Shown here: one piece after another, positions 54,331-64,000 of the stretch
Numbering within the stretch: the first letter of the stretch is position 1
How the letters are laid out: each line of letters opens with the position of its first letter
Assembly (NCBI GenBank): GCA_030267565.1
Contig: BRXU01000001.1
Location: 1,054,001 to 1,118,000, forward strand
Direction: 5' to 3'
Source: Pleodorina starrii
Lineage: Eukaryota > Chlorophyta > Chlorophyceae > Chlamydomonadales > Volvocaceae
Length of the DNA stretch: 64,000 nt
The notes under the pieces: model-generated
What the model was told of the DNA's origin: nothing
Database searches by the model: none
Seen by the model: only the letters and a program-made list of their open reading frames with translations
Position numbers and translations under genes: made by a program

Positions 54331-56519
54331 TCAGCCGTGCAGCAGCGCCGGCGCCGCGGAGAGGCCCCGTTGCTTCAGCAGCGCCAGCGCCGCCGGCGTG
54401 TTGCCCGCCGCCAACTCGCAGTACACCAGCAGCAGGCCCGCGCCGCGACTGCCGGGCTGCAGCGCCAGCGCCTGCCGGGCCAGCGCCGCCGCCTGACGCA
54501 GCTCCCCCTGGCTGGCGAACACGGCGCCCAGGTTGGTGGCGGTGGTGGCGAGGGCGGCGGGGCCGCTGAGTGCCGCCAGCGCGCCGGCGTTGCCCAGGGG
54601 GTAGAAGGAACACTCGCGCTCGACGTCCTCGCCACCGCCACCGCCGCCGCCCACATCGGGCTTTTGGCCGGAGGTGGTGGTGGTGGTGGTGCGCGGCGCT
54701 TGCGGCTGTGAGTGAGGGGAGGGGTCATCCACGTGTAGGCCGGAGCCCGTAAACGGTAACGTATCAGGGGAGGAGGGAGGGAGCGGGGGTGCAGGTCCAG
54801 CGGCGGGGAAGGGAGGGGAGGGGGCAGCGGGGCGGGAGGGCGGGAGGGCCTTGGATACAATAATACCGACCGTCTGTGTTTTACATGAACAATGCGTCAG
54901 GCGTGAGTGTGGCTGGTTGGCTGGCTGGCTGGCTGGCTGGCAAACACAACGGTCTGGCAGGACTTAAAACCCCTGTCCCACGTACCCATTGCCAAGCGAT
55001 CGAGACCCCCCGACCCCCCAAAACCGCCGCCCCGGCCCGCCCCCGCAAAGCAGCCTGCGGCTCGAGGGGTCGCGGCTCCGCGCCCCCCACCCCCAAACTT
55101 CGCATTGCACATACACACCCATCCACCCACATACGCACACACGCGCGCGCGCACCTGCGCCGCCGCCGCCTGCTGCTGCGCCGCCGCCTCCCGCTCCTGC
55201 GCCGTCATCAGCCACAGCGACAAATACTCCACCGCATCCGCCGGTCGGTCGAGGCGGCACAGCGCCTCAGCGGCGTAGTTGTGAGCCAGGAAAGCGTACT
55301 CTACAGCCGCCGGCGCCGCCGAGCTGGCGGCGGCGACGGCGGCGGCGGCGCAGCCGCTGCTGGCGCCGCTGCTGGCGGCGTCGCCGGGGAGGCCTCCCGG
55401 CGCTGCCCCCGCCGCCGCCGCCGGCGCTGAGACCGCGAGCAGGGCCTTTGCCGCCTGCAGCGCCGCGCACCAGTCCTCCGCCTGGAGATGCGCGTACGAC
55501 AGGTTGGCGAGTACGGCACGACGTACGGCGCATAGCTCCTCCGACAGCGCCGCGCTGGCGTCTGGTGGGGTGGCGGGGGCGGGGGCGGGGGCGGGGCCGG
55601 GGTTTAGGTCGCATCCACGGGCACTCCTCCTCCGTCCACCCCTGCCCACTGCAGGACAGCTCAAATGCATCAGAGCGCCGTCTACCCCCCCCCCCCTCCC
55701 TCTTTCACACACACACCCCCTAACACACACACTCATACCCTCATTCTCACCCGTGCCGTGCGGCTCCTGCGCTCCGTTACCGCCCACGTGCGGTTGCGGC
55801 GACTGGCGCGAGTCCTCTCCAGCTCCGCCGCCGGAATGACCCGTGGGTCGCTTCTGCTGCTGCTGCTGCTGCTGCTGGTCTGCCTCGTTAGCGTGCGCCT
55901 GAGGCGGCGGCAGGGAGGCGTACGGCTCCCCGGGGACCGGTCCCGCCGCAGCGCCGCCGCCACTGCCGCCACCGCCGCCGCCACTGCCGCCACCGCTGCT
56001 GCTGCTGCCGCCACCGCCACCACCACCGCCGCCGCAACTGCCGCCGCCGGCCGCAGGTGCCGAGGTGGAGTCTGGGGCGCAGGGGAGCGGCGCGAGGGAC
56101 AAGCCCTCCTCCAGCTTGTTGCTGCTGCTTTGCCACTGCGGGTGTATGTGCGTGTGTGTGGGGGGGGGGTATAAAGAAATTTTCGCAGCGGAGAAGGAGA
56201 CGGCGTTGGCGAACGGACCCAGAACCCAGCAATTGGGGGGAGTGATCGGGGACGGGCGAGGGTGAGGGTGAGTGGGGGAGAGAGTATCAAAGTCCAAAGA
56301 GGCAGGGGAGGAGGATTATCCACGGGGGTATAGGTCGGGGCCCGTGAACGTCAACGTATCAGAAGAATCCTTCCTGAGGAGGGGGAGGGGGAGGGGGGCA
56401 GACGCCGGGAGGATGGGTGGATTATGGCGGTGGTGGGTTTTGGAGCTGCAGGAAAAGCGCAAGGATTAAAGGACAAAGGGAGATCTGGAGTGCGGGGTGA
56501 GGGAGGATGGGGAGGAGAC

Positions 56520-56557
<38 letters not shown>

Positions 56558-59500
56558 GCCCGCACACACACGCGCCCGCGCACACGCACCTGCTCGTGCG
56601 CCTGCTGCTGCGCGTCCAGTTGCTGCAGCGCCGTTTGCAGCGCCACCACCGCCTCACTCAGCAGCTCCTCCGCGGCGCCACCACCCGCCTCCGCCGCAGA
56701 CGGCGCAGAACCCGTCGGCAGCACCAGCCGCCGAGGCTGCGGCCCGGCGCCGCCGCCGCCGCCGCCGCCGGCTGCCGCCAGGTCGGGGCCGGCGGCGACG
56801 CCCGGAATCACCGCTTCCACCAACGAATGTCCCGTCACGCCGCCGCCGCCGCCAGTCGTCGCGGAAGGGGCGGCGGCGGCGGCGCATCCATCAGCCATCA
56901 GCTGCTGCCGGCGGCGGTGCTCCTGGTGCTGCTGGTGGCGGCGGTACAGTCCCAGGGCCGCCTCAGCGGTGCGGAGCCACAACAGCGGCTGAGGCAGGCG
57001 GGCAGGCAGGCAGGCAGGCAGGGAGGACAGCGGGGAGGGTGGGGGTCAGGGAGTGATATGCTCCTTTATATGAGAATGAGCGGGGGGGGGTCGGGAGTTG
57101 GAGCGGAGGCGCGGGAGCGCAGGCACGTGGGGGCGTGGGGGCGCGGCCCGGGCAACGGAGGGGTGTGGTTTCGGGTGCCGTGTTTGGGGATACGCAAGCA
57201 AAAGGGCCCCGGGCAGCAGCGCCGAGCGACCTCACGCCACCTCCCCTACCCTGCCTGCCCTCGCCGGCCCCGCGTGCTTGGCGGCCCTCCCCCTGCCTGC
57301 CCTCGCCCTGCCCTTGCACTTGCCCCTGCCCCTCTAGACCCGGCGTGCTTGGTGGCCCTCTCAACCGCTTTGCCGACCCCACCCGACTCCAGAACCAGCG
57401 ACTTGTGTGTTTGTTCCCCCAGAGCCACAGCTCTCAAGACCCGACCCGAGCACCCAACCCACGCTCAGAACCCCACCCGGACCACGTCCGCTCCGGGCCC
57501 CGGGGGCTCCCCTCCCCTCCCCTCCCCTCCCCTCCCCTCCCCTCCCCTCCCCTCCCCTCCCCTCCCCTCCCCTCCCCTCCCCTCCCCTCCCCTCCCCTCC
57601 CCTCCCCTCCCCTCCCCTCCCCTCCCCTCCCCTCCCCTCCCCTCCCCACCCCTCCCCTCCCCGCCACCTCACCGTGTTGACGTAGTGCGGCGCCGCGGCC
57701 AGGAAGCAGCGCCTGGCCGCCTCGTAGTTGTGCAGCATCAGATGCTGCAGACCCGCGTTATACATCACAGCAGCCACAGGCACCGCCGCAGCCGCGGTCG
57801 CCACCGGTCCCTGCTGCTGCTGCTGCGCCTGCTGCGGCGTCGTCATCGCCTGCGCCTTCCGTTGGCCGGCGGCCGCCGCTTCGCGGCCCCCATCCCCCGC
57901 TACACCGCCGGCGGGCCCTGCCGCCGCTGGGCCCCGCTGCCCCGGCGGCGCCGCCGCCGCCTCCGGCGCCGCCGCCAGCGCCTGCGAGAGGTAGAGCAGC
58001 GCCAGGGTGTGTTTCCCCTGCTGGTGGTGCACCAGACCCAGGTTGTTGAGCAGGAGAGGTCGGTGAGCCTCAGAGAGGGAGGGGTCCTGAGGTGAGGTGG
58101 ACAAAAGGCGGGGGGGGGGGCAAAGGGGGGGGCGGGGGGGGGGGGTAGGGTTTGAAGCGTGGATTTGCAAGGATGTGAACAAGAAGCCCCCCCCGGGGGT
58201 AGGGGGGTAATCCACAAGCCGTGGGGTGGGGTGGGGTGGAGGGAAGACAGAGTGGCGTATGACAGATCCGTCCAAAGGAAGTGGCAAGCGGGAAGCTGAC
58301 AGCGGCGTAGCAACACACGTAGCAACACACGTAGCAACACAGGGGGGTGGGGTCGATGGAGTTACGGAGGAGCCAGAAGAGCGAGAGAGCGCGAAATGCG
58401 GTGTTGCTAACCGGTAGCAGCGACCAGCCGTTCCAAGACCGTGCAGTGCAGTGCAGTGCACTGCACTGCAATCTTACGCGCTGCACCTCAGCGCCCCCCT
58501 CCCCACCTCGCTACCTCTCTCGTCGGCAGTCAGGAGGAGTCGAGCAGCACGACTCCCGGCGGCCCTCGAGGCGCGCCCGCACGCGCGCACGCGTGCAAAG
58601 CCTTCCCCCCCCCGCCCCCACCGCCGCCTCCCCCTTCCCTCCCTCCCTCCCCCCCAAAACACACACACACACATACATCGCACTCTCAACTCCTTCGGCC
58701 CCCCTCACCCCAAAACACACACACTCCCACACTCCCACACGCACACGCAAACTACCCCCACCCACCCACACCCGAGCTACCTCACCTGCATCATCCCCAG
58801 CAGCAGCTTCGTGGCTTTGCGCGCCCTCCCGCCGTACAACTCCAACTGGGCCCGCACCGCCAGCAGCAGAGCGCTGGCGGCGGGGCTGGCGGCCAACTGG
58901 GACTGCGGCTGCTGCTGCTGCCCCTGGCCCTGACCCTGGACCACCGCCACCACCGCCGCAGAATGTTGTTGTTGCTGCTGCGTCTGCTGCCCGCCTTCGC
59001 CTCCGCCTGCGGCTTCGCCGGCGGCGGCGGCGGTCCCGCTTCCTTGCTGCTGCGGTTGCGGTTGCGGTTGCGGTTGCGGTTGCGGTTGCGGCGGCGGAGG
59101 CGGCGGTGGCGGTGGTGGCTGTGTTGGTGCCAGTGCGGATATGACCGCCTTGAGCTCCCGCTTGGCAGCGCGGGTGTTGTGAGCCAGTGCGTGCAGGCGG
59201 GAGCGGTAGAGCTTGATGAGCAGCTTCAGGTCGGGGGCGGCGAGCGGCCGGTCCTGAGAGCGCGGAAGGGGGGGGGGGGGAAAGGGGGGTTGGGGAGGGG
59301 CGGGGCGGGGTAGGTAGAGGGTCAGCCAGGGTGCGAATGAAGAGTCGGCGCCGGCAATGTGGACCCCAGGGTCGGACACGGCAAGCACATGAAGGAGAGG
59401 GGGAGGAGGGGGATACAGGGTGCCGGGGGGGTAACACCGCACGAGTGGGTCTGTGGCTCTCCCGACTGCCCGACCGACCGGCCCCGGCCGCATCACGAGG

Positions 59501-62500
59501 CACCACCTCCCGCCCACGTGGCCCCCCCGGACGCGTTCGCGACCCTCCCTCTGCTCGGTACCTGACCTCTTCGGCGGCCTATCAATACCAACGAACACCC
59601 CCTTCCCTCCCTCCCTCCTCTCACGCCCTACCAGTCCCAGCCCTGGATCTTGCGACAGGACCCGCCCAGTCCAGGACCCGCCCAGTCCAGGACCCGCCCA
59701 GTCCAGGACCCGCCCAGTCCAGGACCCGCCCAGTCCAGGACCCGCCCAGTCCAGGACCCGCCCAGTCCAGGACCCGCCCAGTCCAGGACCCGCCCAGTCC
59801 AGGACCCGCCCAGTCCAGGACCCGCCCAGTCCAGGACCCGCCCAGTCCAGGACCCGCCCAGTCCAGGACCCGCCCAGTCCAGGACCCGCCCAGTCCAGGA
59901 CCCGCCCAGTCCAGGACCCGCCCAGTCCAGGACCCGCCCAGTCCAGGACCCGCCCAGTCCAGGACCCGCCCAGTCCAGGACCCGCCCAGTCCAGGACCCG
60001 CCCAGTCCAGGACCCGCCCAGTCCAGGACGCGCCCAGTCCAGGACCCGCCCAGTCCAGGACCCGCCCAGTCCAGGACCCGCCCAGTCCAGGACCCGCCCA
60101 GTCCAGGACCCGCCCAGTCCAGGACCCGCCCAGTCCAGGACCCGCCCAGTCCAGGACGCGCCCAGTCCAGGACCCGCCCAGTCCAGGACCCGCCCAGTCC
60201 AGGACGCGCCCAGTCCAGGACGCGCCCAGTCCAGGACCCGCCCAGTCCAGGACCCGCCCAGTCCAGGACCCGCCCAGTCCAGGACCCGCCCAGTCCAGGA
60301 CCCGCCCAGTCCAGGACCCGCCCAGTCCAGGACCCGCCCAGTCCAGGACCCGCCCAGTCCAGGACCCGCCCAGTCCAGGACCCGCCCAGTCCAGGACCCG
60401 CCCAGTCCAGGACGCGCCCAGTCCAGGACGCGCCCAGTCCAGGACCCGCCCAGTCCAGGACCCGCCCAGTCCAGGACGCGCCCAGTCCAGGACCCGCCCA
60501 GTCCAGGACCCGCCCAGTCCAGGACCCGCCCAGTCCAGGACCCGCCCAGTCCAGGACCCGCCCAGTCCAGGACCCGCCCAGTCCAGGACCCGCCCAGTCC
60601 AGGACCCGCCCAGTCCAGGACCCGCCCAGTCCAGGACCCGCCCAGTCCAGGACCCGCCCAGTCCAGGACCCGCCCAGTCCAGGACCCGCCCAGTCCAGGA
60701 CGCGCCCAGTCCAGGACCCGCCCAGTCCAGGACCCGCCCAGTCCAGGACCCGCCCAGTCCAGGACCCGCCCAGTCCAGGACCCGCCCAGTCCAGGACCCG
60801 CCCAGTCCAGGACCCGCCCAGTCCAGGACCCGCCCAGTCCAGGACCCGCCCAGTCCAGGACGCGCCCAGTCCAGGACCCGCCCAGTCCAGGACCCGCCCA
60901 GTCCAGGACCCGCCCAGTCCAGGACGCGCCCAGTCCAGGACCCGCCCAGTCCAGGACCCGCCCAGTCCAGGACCCGCCCAGTCCAGGACCCGCCCAGTCC
61001 AGGACCCGCCCAGTCCAGGACCCGCCCAGTCCAGGACCCGCCCAGTCCAGGACGCGCCCAGTCCAGGACCCGCCCAGTCCAGGACCCGCCCAGTCCAGGA
61101 CGCGCCCAGTCCAGGACGCGCCCAGTCCAGGACCCGCCCAGTCCAGGACCCGCCCAGTCCAGGACCCGCCCAGTCCAGGACCCGCCCAGTCCAGGACCCG
61201 CCCAGTCCAGGACCCGCCCAGTCCAGGACCCGCCCAGTCCAGGACCCGCCCAGTCCAGGACGCGCCCAGTCCAGGACCCGCCCAGTCCAGGACCCGCCCA
61301 GTCCAGGACGCGCCCAGTCCAGGACGCGCCCAGTCCAGGACCCGCCCAGTCCAGGACCCGCCCAGTCCAGGACCCGCCCAGTCCAGGACCCGCCCAGTCC
61401 AGGACCCGCCCAGTCCAGGACGCGCCCAGTCCAGGACCCGCCCAGTCCAGGACCCGCCCAGTCCAGGACCCGCCCAGTCCAGGACGCGCCCAGTCCAGGA
61501 CCCGCCCAGTCCAGGACGCGCCCAGTCCAGGACCCGCCCAGTCCAGGACGCGCCCAGTCCAGGACCCGCCCAGTCCAGGACCCGCCCAGTCCAGGACCCG
61601 CCCAGTCCAGGACCCGCCCAGTCCAGGACCCGCCCAGTCCAGGACGCGCCCAGTCCAGGACCCGCCCAGTCCAGGACCCGCCCAGTCCAGGACCCGCCCA
61701 GTCCAGGACGCGCCCAGTCCAGGACCCGCCCAGTCCAGGACCCGCCCAGTCCAGGACCCGCCCAGTCCAGGACCCGCCCAGTCCAGGACGCGCCCAGTCC
61801 AGGACCCGCCCAGTCCAGGACCCGCCCAGTCCAGGACCCGCCCAGTCCAGGACCCGCCCAGTCCAGGACCCGCCCAGTCCAGGACCCGCCCAGTCCAGGA
61901 CCCGCCCAGTCCAGGACCCGCCCAGTCCAGGACGCGCCCAGTCCAGGACGCGCCCAGTCCAGGACCCGCCCAGTCCAGGACCCGCCCAGTCCAGGACGCG
62001 CCCAGTCCAGGACGCGCCCAGTCCAGGACGCGCCCAGTCCAGGACCCGCCCTGGTTCCCGCAAATCGCGCCGCCCATCTCTCCACTCCGTTCCTTCGCTG
62101 TGTTCGCGTCTCGCCCTTTCCTTTCCCCCATTCCCCCCTCTGCTTCCCCCGTCCCAGCCCCCAATCCTCACCCACCCAGCCACCCACCGTGGAGTCCAGC
62201 AGCGCCCTGCTCTGATCCATCGCCCCGGTACACCAGCGGGACACCCGCGGCAGGGCCAACGTGCGCGGCCGCCCCCCGCCACCACCTCCACCTCCACCGC
62301 CACCACCGCTCCCCTCCCCGCCGCCGCCACCTCCACTGCCGCCGCCCTGCTGCTGCTGCTGCCGCTCCGGCCCACTGCCTCCGCCGCATCCGTACGCCTC
62401 CGCCAGGGTGCCGTACAGTCTCTCGAAGCTGTGCAGCAGCGCCACTGCGCGCGGCAGCTGCCTCCCCTCCATGTGTATGTCCAGCATCAGCGTCAGCAGC

Positions 62501-62601
62501 CGCACCGCGGTGCCCTCCGCCAGGGCCTCCACGTCGACCACCAGCGGCTCAAGCAGCGCGGCGGCAGAGGCGTAGCGGTGCTGCTGGTACAGCAGGATCG
62601 C
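54331..62601 (-). CDS. CNOT10: CCR4-NOT transcription complex subunit 10 (TPR protein), 5' exons not found
   Basis: Seven exons in transcript order: 62601-62188, 59253-58786, 58086-57673, 56988-56590, 56135-55751, 55561-55155 and 54705-54331. They join in phase to 953 residues plus stop, but the first exon starts inside the protein (AILLYQQHRYASAAALLEPL), so N-terminal exons are missing. TPR-type stretches match CNOT10 in order: EGTAVRLLTLMLDIHMEGRQ, LKLLIKLYRSRLHALAHNTR, HRPLLLNNLGLVHHQQGKHT, VMYNAGLQHLMLHNYEAARR, LLWLRTAEAALGLYRR, VLANLSYAHLQAEDWCAALQ, EYAFLAHNYAAEALCRLDRP, and the final NLGAVFASQGELRQAAALAR with VYCELAAGNTPAALALLKQR. Gly-, Gln- and Ala-rich inserts lengthen the loops. CNOT10 pairs with CNOT11 in the NOT module of the mRNA deadenylase. 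The first visible intron carries a 2.4-kb minisatellite. Confidence 0.88.
54724..54768 (-). repeat. Short interspersed repeat family C, reverse copy
   Basis: TCATCCACGTGTAGGCCGGA then GCCCGTAAACGGTAACGTAT. It lies in the last CNOT10 intron, so relative to that transcript it has the same orientation as the capping-intron copies. Confidence 0.65.
56170..56234 (+). repeat. Short interspersed repeat family A, long copy
   Basis: AAAGAAATTTTCGCAGCGGA, then ACGGCGTTGGCGAACGGACC, ending AGAACCCAGCAATT; in a CNOT10 intron (56589-56136). Confidence 0.65.
56315..56366 (-). repeat. Short interspersed repeat family C, reverse copy
   Basis: TTATCCACGGGGGTATAGGT then GGGGCCCGTGAACGTCAACG, in the same CNOT10 intron as the family A copy at 56170. 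Confidence 0.6.
57046..57068 (-). repeat. Short interspersed repeat family D, reverse copy
   Basis: TCAGGGAGTGATATGCTCCT is the exact complement of part of 32341-32391 in the capping-enzyme gene. Confidence 0.55.
57507..57662. repeat. (CCCCT)n pentanucleotide microsatellite
   Basis: About 31 copies of CCCCT, nearly perfect with one ACCCC variant close to the right end; in a CNOT10 intron (57672-56989). It abuts the donor side of exon 58086-57673. Confidence 0.9.
58149..58190 (-). repeat. Short interspersed repeat family B, reverse copy
   Basis: GTTTGAAGCGTGGATTTGCA then GTGAACAAGAAGCC is a diverged complement of the family B core, in a CNOT10 intron. Confidence 0.5.
59657..62050. repeat. 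16-bp minisatellite, about 150 copies
   Basis: 2,394 bases of AGGACCCGCCCAGTCC repeated head to tail inside the CNOT10 intron 62187-59254. The only common variant changes ACCCG to ACGCG; by hand count it occurs in about 28 units, none in the first ~23 units and most densely near the right end. Because 16 is not a multiple of three and the unit has no stop in any frame, all six frames stay open, giving false ORFs of 847-1,254 codons. Confidence 0.95.
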
Positions 62602-64000
62602 CTGCGTGTGCGTATGTGTGTGTTTTGGAGGAGGAGGGTGTGTTAAGGGAGTGTGTGTAAGATGAGTGTGTGTGTGTGTGTGTAAGAGGAGTGTGTGTGT
62701 GTGAAAAGTGAAAATTCATGGAAAGGCCGGAGCACGTGACCAATGGAAATGCCAGGAGAGGGAATAAGGAAGATGCGATACCGCAGCGGAAGGACGGAGC
62801 CGACGCGGACTCGGGGGGGGGGAGGAGAGCAGCTGTGTGGCGTGATTCGGGCGGGTAAGAGTACGGCAGTCAAGTCGTGGTCCAAGGGCGCTGTATTGAG
62901 TGCTTATGCTTGCGCCATTGGTGCTTTTTGGGGTGCTTAGGGTACAGAAGGGTGTCCTTCACGTGTGGAGGCGGGCAGTGGGGCGCTCAGCTTCTTCTGC
63001 AGGGCCAGGACAGCGGTGGGACAGCGGTGGGACAGCGGTGGGACAGCGGTGGGACAGCGGTGTTGATTTGGTTGCGGTGGTGGTCGATGCAGCAGCGGAC
63101 TGGCAGCTCAGCTCCGGTGGCGAGGCTAGGAAGACGAGTGCGGGGCGACGAGTGTGGGGCAGCGGCACAGCGGGATGCGGCAGATGCCCAAGTCGGCAGC
63201 GGCATGCGCCCGCCAAAAGCGCCGTCACACATCGCCGCGTGCGCACCCGGCGCGGTGCCCCGCGAGGTTTCCGCGCAGTCGTTTGCGGCTGAACGCACCC
63301 CCCCCCGAAAGTGCGCGCCGCGGCTCTCGTCCCGGCGGGCCCATGTCTCCGCCCGCCCGACCGCCCGACCGCTCCCACGCACACGTGGTCCCCCGGCTGT
63401 CGGCTCGCGGCGGGCGCAGTCCGGACGCCCTAACCCCCTGCGGTATCTTCTTTTTACCCCCTGCTTCCAGCAAATTGGGAAAGGTGGCTAAGCCCCTGAA
63501 AATCTTCAGACGCATGGAGCCAACGAGCTGTGCCCTGATCTGATCTGATCTGTTGTGGTAACGGTGGTTGTTGCAGTGCGGGGTTCCAGACTCGGGAAGA
63601 GTAGGGCCCAAAACGGGCCGGCTGACCCTTCGTGCACTGTACTGATCTGTGATCTGATCTGGCCATATCTAGGTCTGATCTAACCTGATCTGTGATCTCT
63701 GATCGGATCTGATCTGATGTGATGTGGGTCAGGCCCGGTGCGCTCCAATCCCACCCGAGCTCCGACTCGAGCCGAGCCGAGCCGTCTGCCTGCCTGCCCT
63801 GCCTGCCCCTGTCCTGCCCCTGTCTGCGTGTCTCTGACCGCCCATCCGCCTGCCTATCTTTCTGTGCGCAGATGGTCTTTATCTGTGTGTTTGCGGGGAC
63901 GAGGGAAACCAGCCCCCGCGAACACCAGACCACTCCCATCTCCAGCCCTTGCCGTGCGGCCGACAGCGCGGCCCTGTCCCCCCGCGGGCAGCCCACAGCG
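62602..64000. other. Upstream part of CNOT10, no exon identified
   Basis: The missing 5' exons of CNOT10 should lie here or beyond the right edge; none could be picked with confidence. The stretch holds GT-rich runs (62604-62700), family A copies at 62764-62800 and 63438-63460, five copies of an 11-base GGGACAGCGGT unit (63009-63062), and a degenerate TGATC-rich stretch (about 63537-63725). Confidence 0.5.
63009..63062. repeat. 11-bp tandem repeat (GGGACAGCGGT), five copies
   Basis: Nearly exact head-to-tail copies starting in CCAGGACAGCGGTGGGACAG. Confidence 0.85.

Noticed and set aside
58777..62541. Long minus-strand open frame of 1,254 codons
   Set aside because: Its ends are real CNOT10 exons, but the middle is the 16-bp minisatellite and adjoining intron, which are open in every frame. 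GTGGGTGG at 62187 and CTCTCAG at 59254 are proper intron borders.
59331..62660. Plus-strand open frames of 847 to 1,109 codons over the same region
   Set aside because: These are pure by-products of the stop-free 16-bp repeat; the flanking sequence is antisense to CNOT10.

Overview
The window is nuclear DNA of a green alga of the Volvocales/Chlamydomonadales type. The evidence is a GC-rich sequence, genes with many short introns, TGTAA polyadenylation signals, hydroxyproline-rich proline tracts, an algal ankyrin-repeat/F-box protein, and large amounts of C/T microsatellite. No bacterial-style operons, rRNA, tRNA or CRISPR array were found. Exon coordinates were read by eye from GT..AG borders and checked by reading-phase arithmetic; no transcript data were available.

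Layout. 46-1365 (+): 3' exon of a secreted gametolysin-like (peptidase M11) protein with a proline-rich tail. 1366-4788: repeat-rich, no gene seen. 4789-6708 (+): a PD-(D/E)XK nuclease-like gene cut by an 842-bp insertion built from 256-bp tandem units that each carry an 84-bp palindrome. 6709-10141: repeats, an AT-rich tract, a decayed gene and a foldback element. 10142-12545 (+): F-box/ankyrin protein. 14277-16161 (-): four-exon plastid membrane protein of the DUF3593 type. It is divergent from 16623-24411 (+), a 12-exon Fpg/Nei DNA glycosylase carrying two C-terminal SAP motifs. 27248-38136 (+): 16-exon bifunctional mRNA capping enzyme. 40282-48087 (+): very large low-complexity protein. 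48359-49039 (+): intronless histone chaperone ASF1. 49936-51213 (+): small plastid-targeted membrane protein. 54331-62601 (-): CCR4-NOT subunit 10, whose 5' exons are not found in the window.

The genes are ordinary nuclear neighbours with no shared pathway, although capping enzyme, CNOT10 and ASF1 all serve gene expression or chromatin. The unusual content is in the non-coding DNA: the palindromic array inside a coding exon, a tetranucleotide tract of about 102 copies in a capping-enzyme intron, a 16-bp minisatellite of about 150 copies in a CNOT10 intron that is open in all six frames and produces very long false ORFs, and several families of 40-75-bp interspersed repeats recurring in introns of unrelated genes. 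One copy of these is flanked by a 12-bp direct repeat, which suggests that it is mobile.
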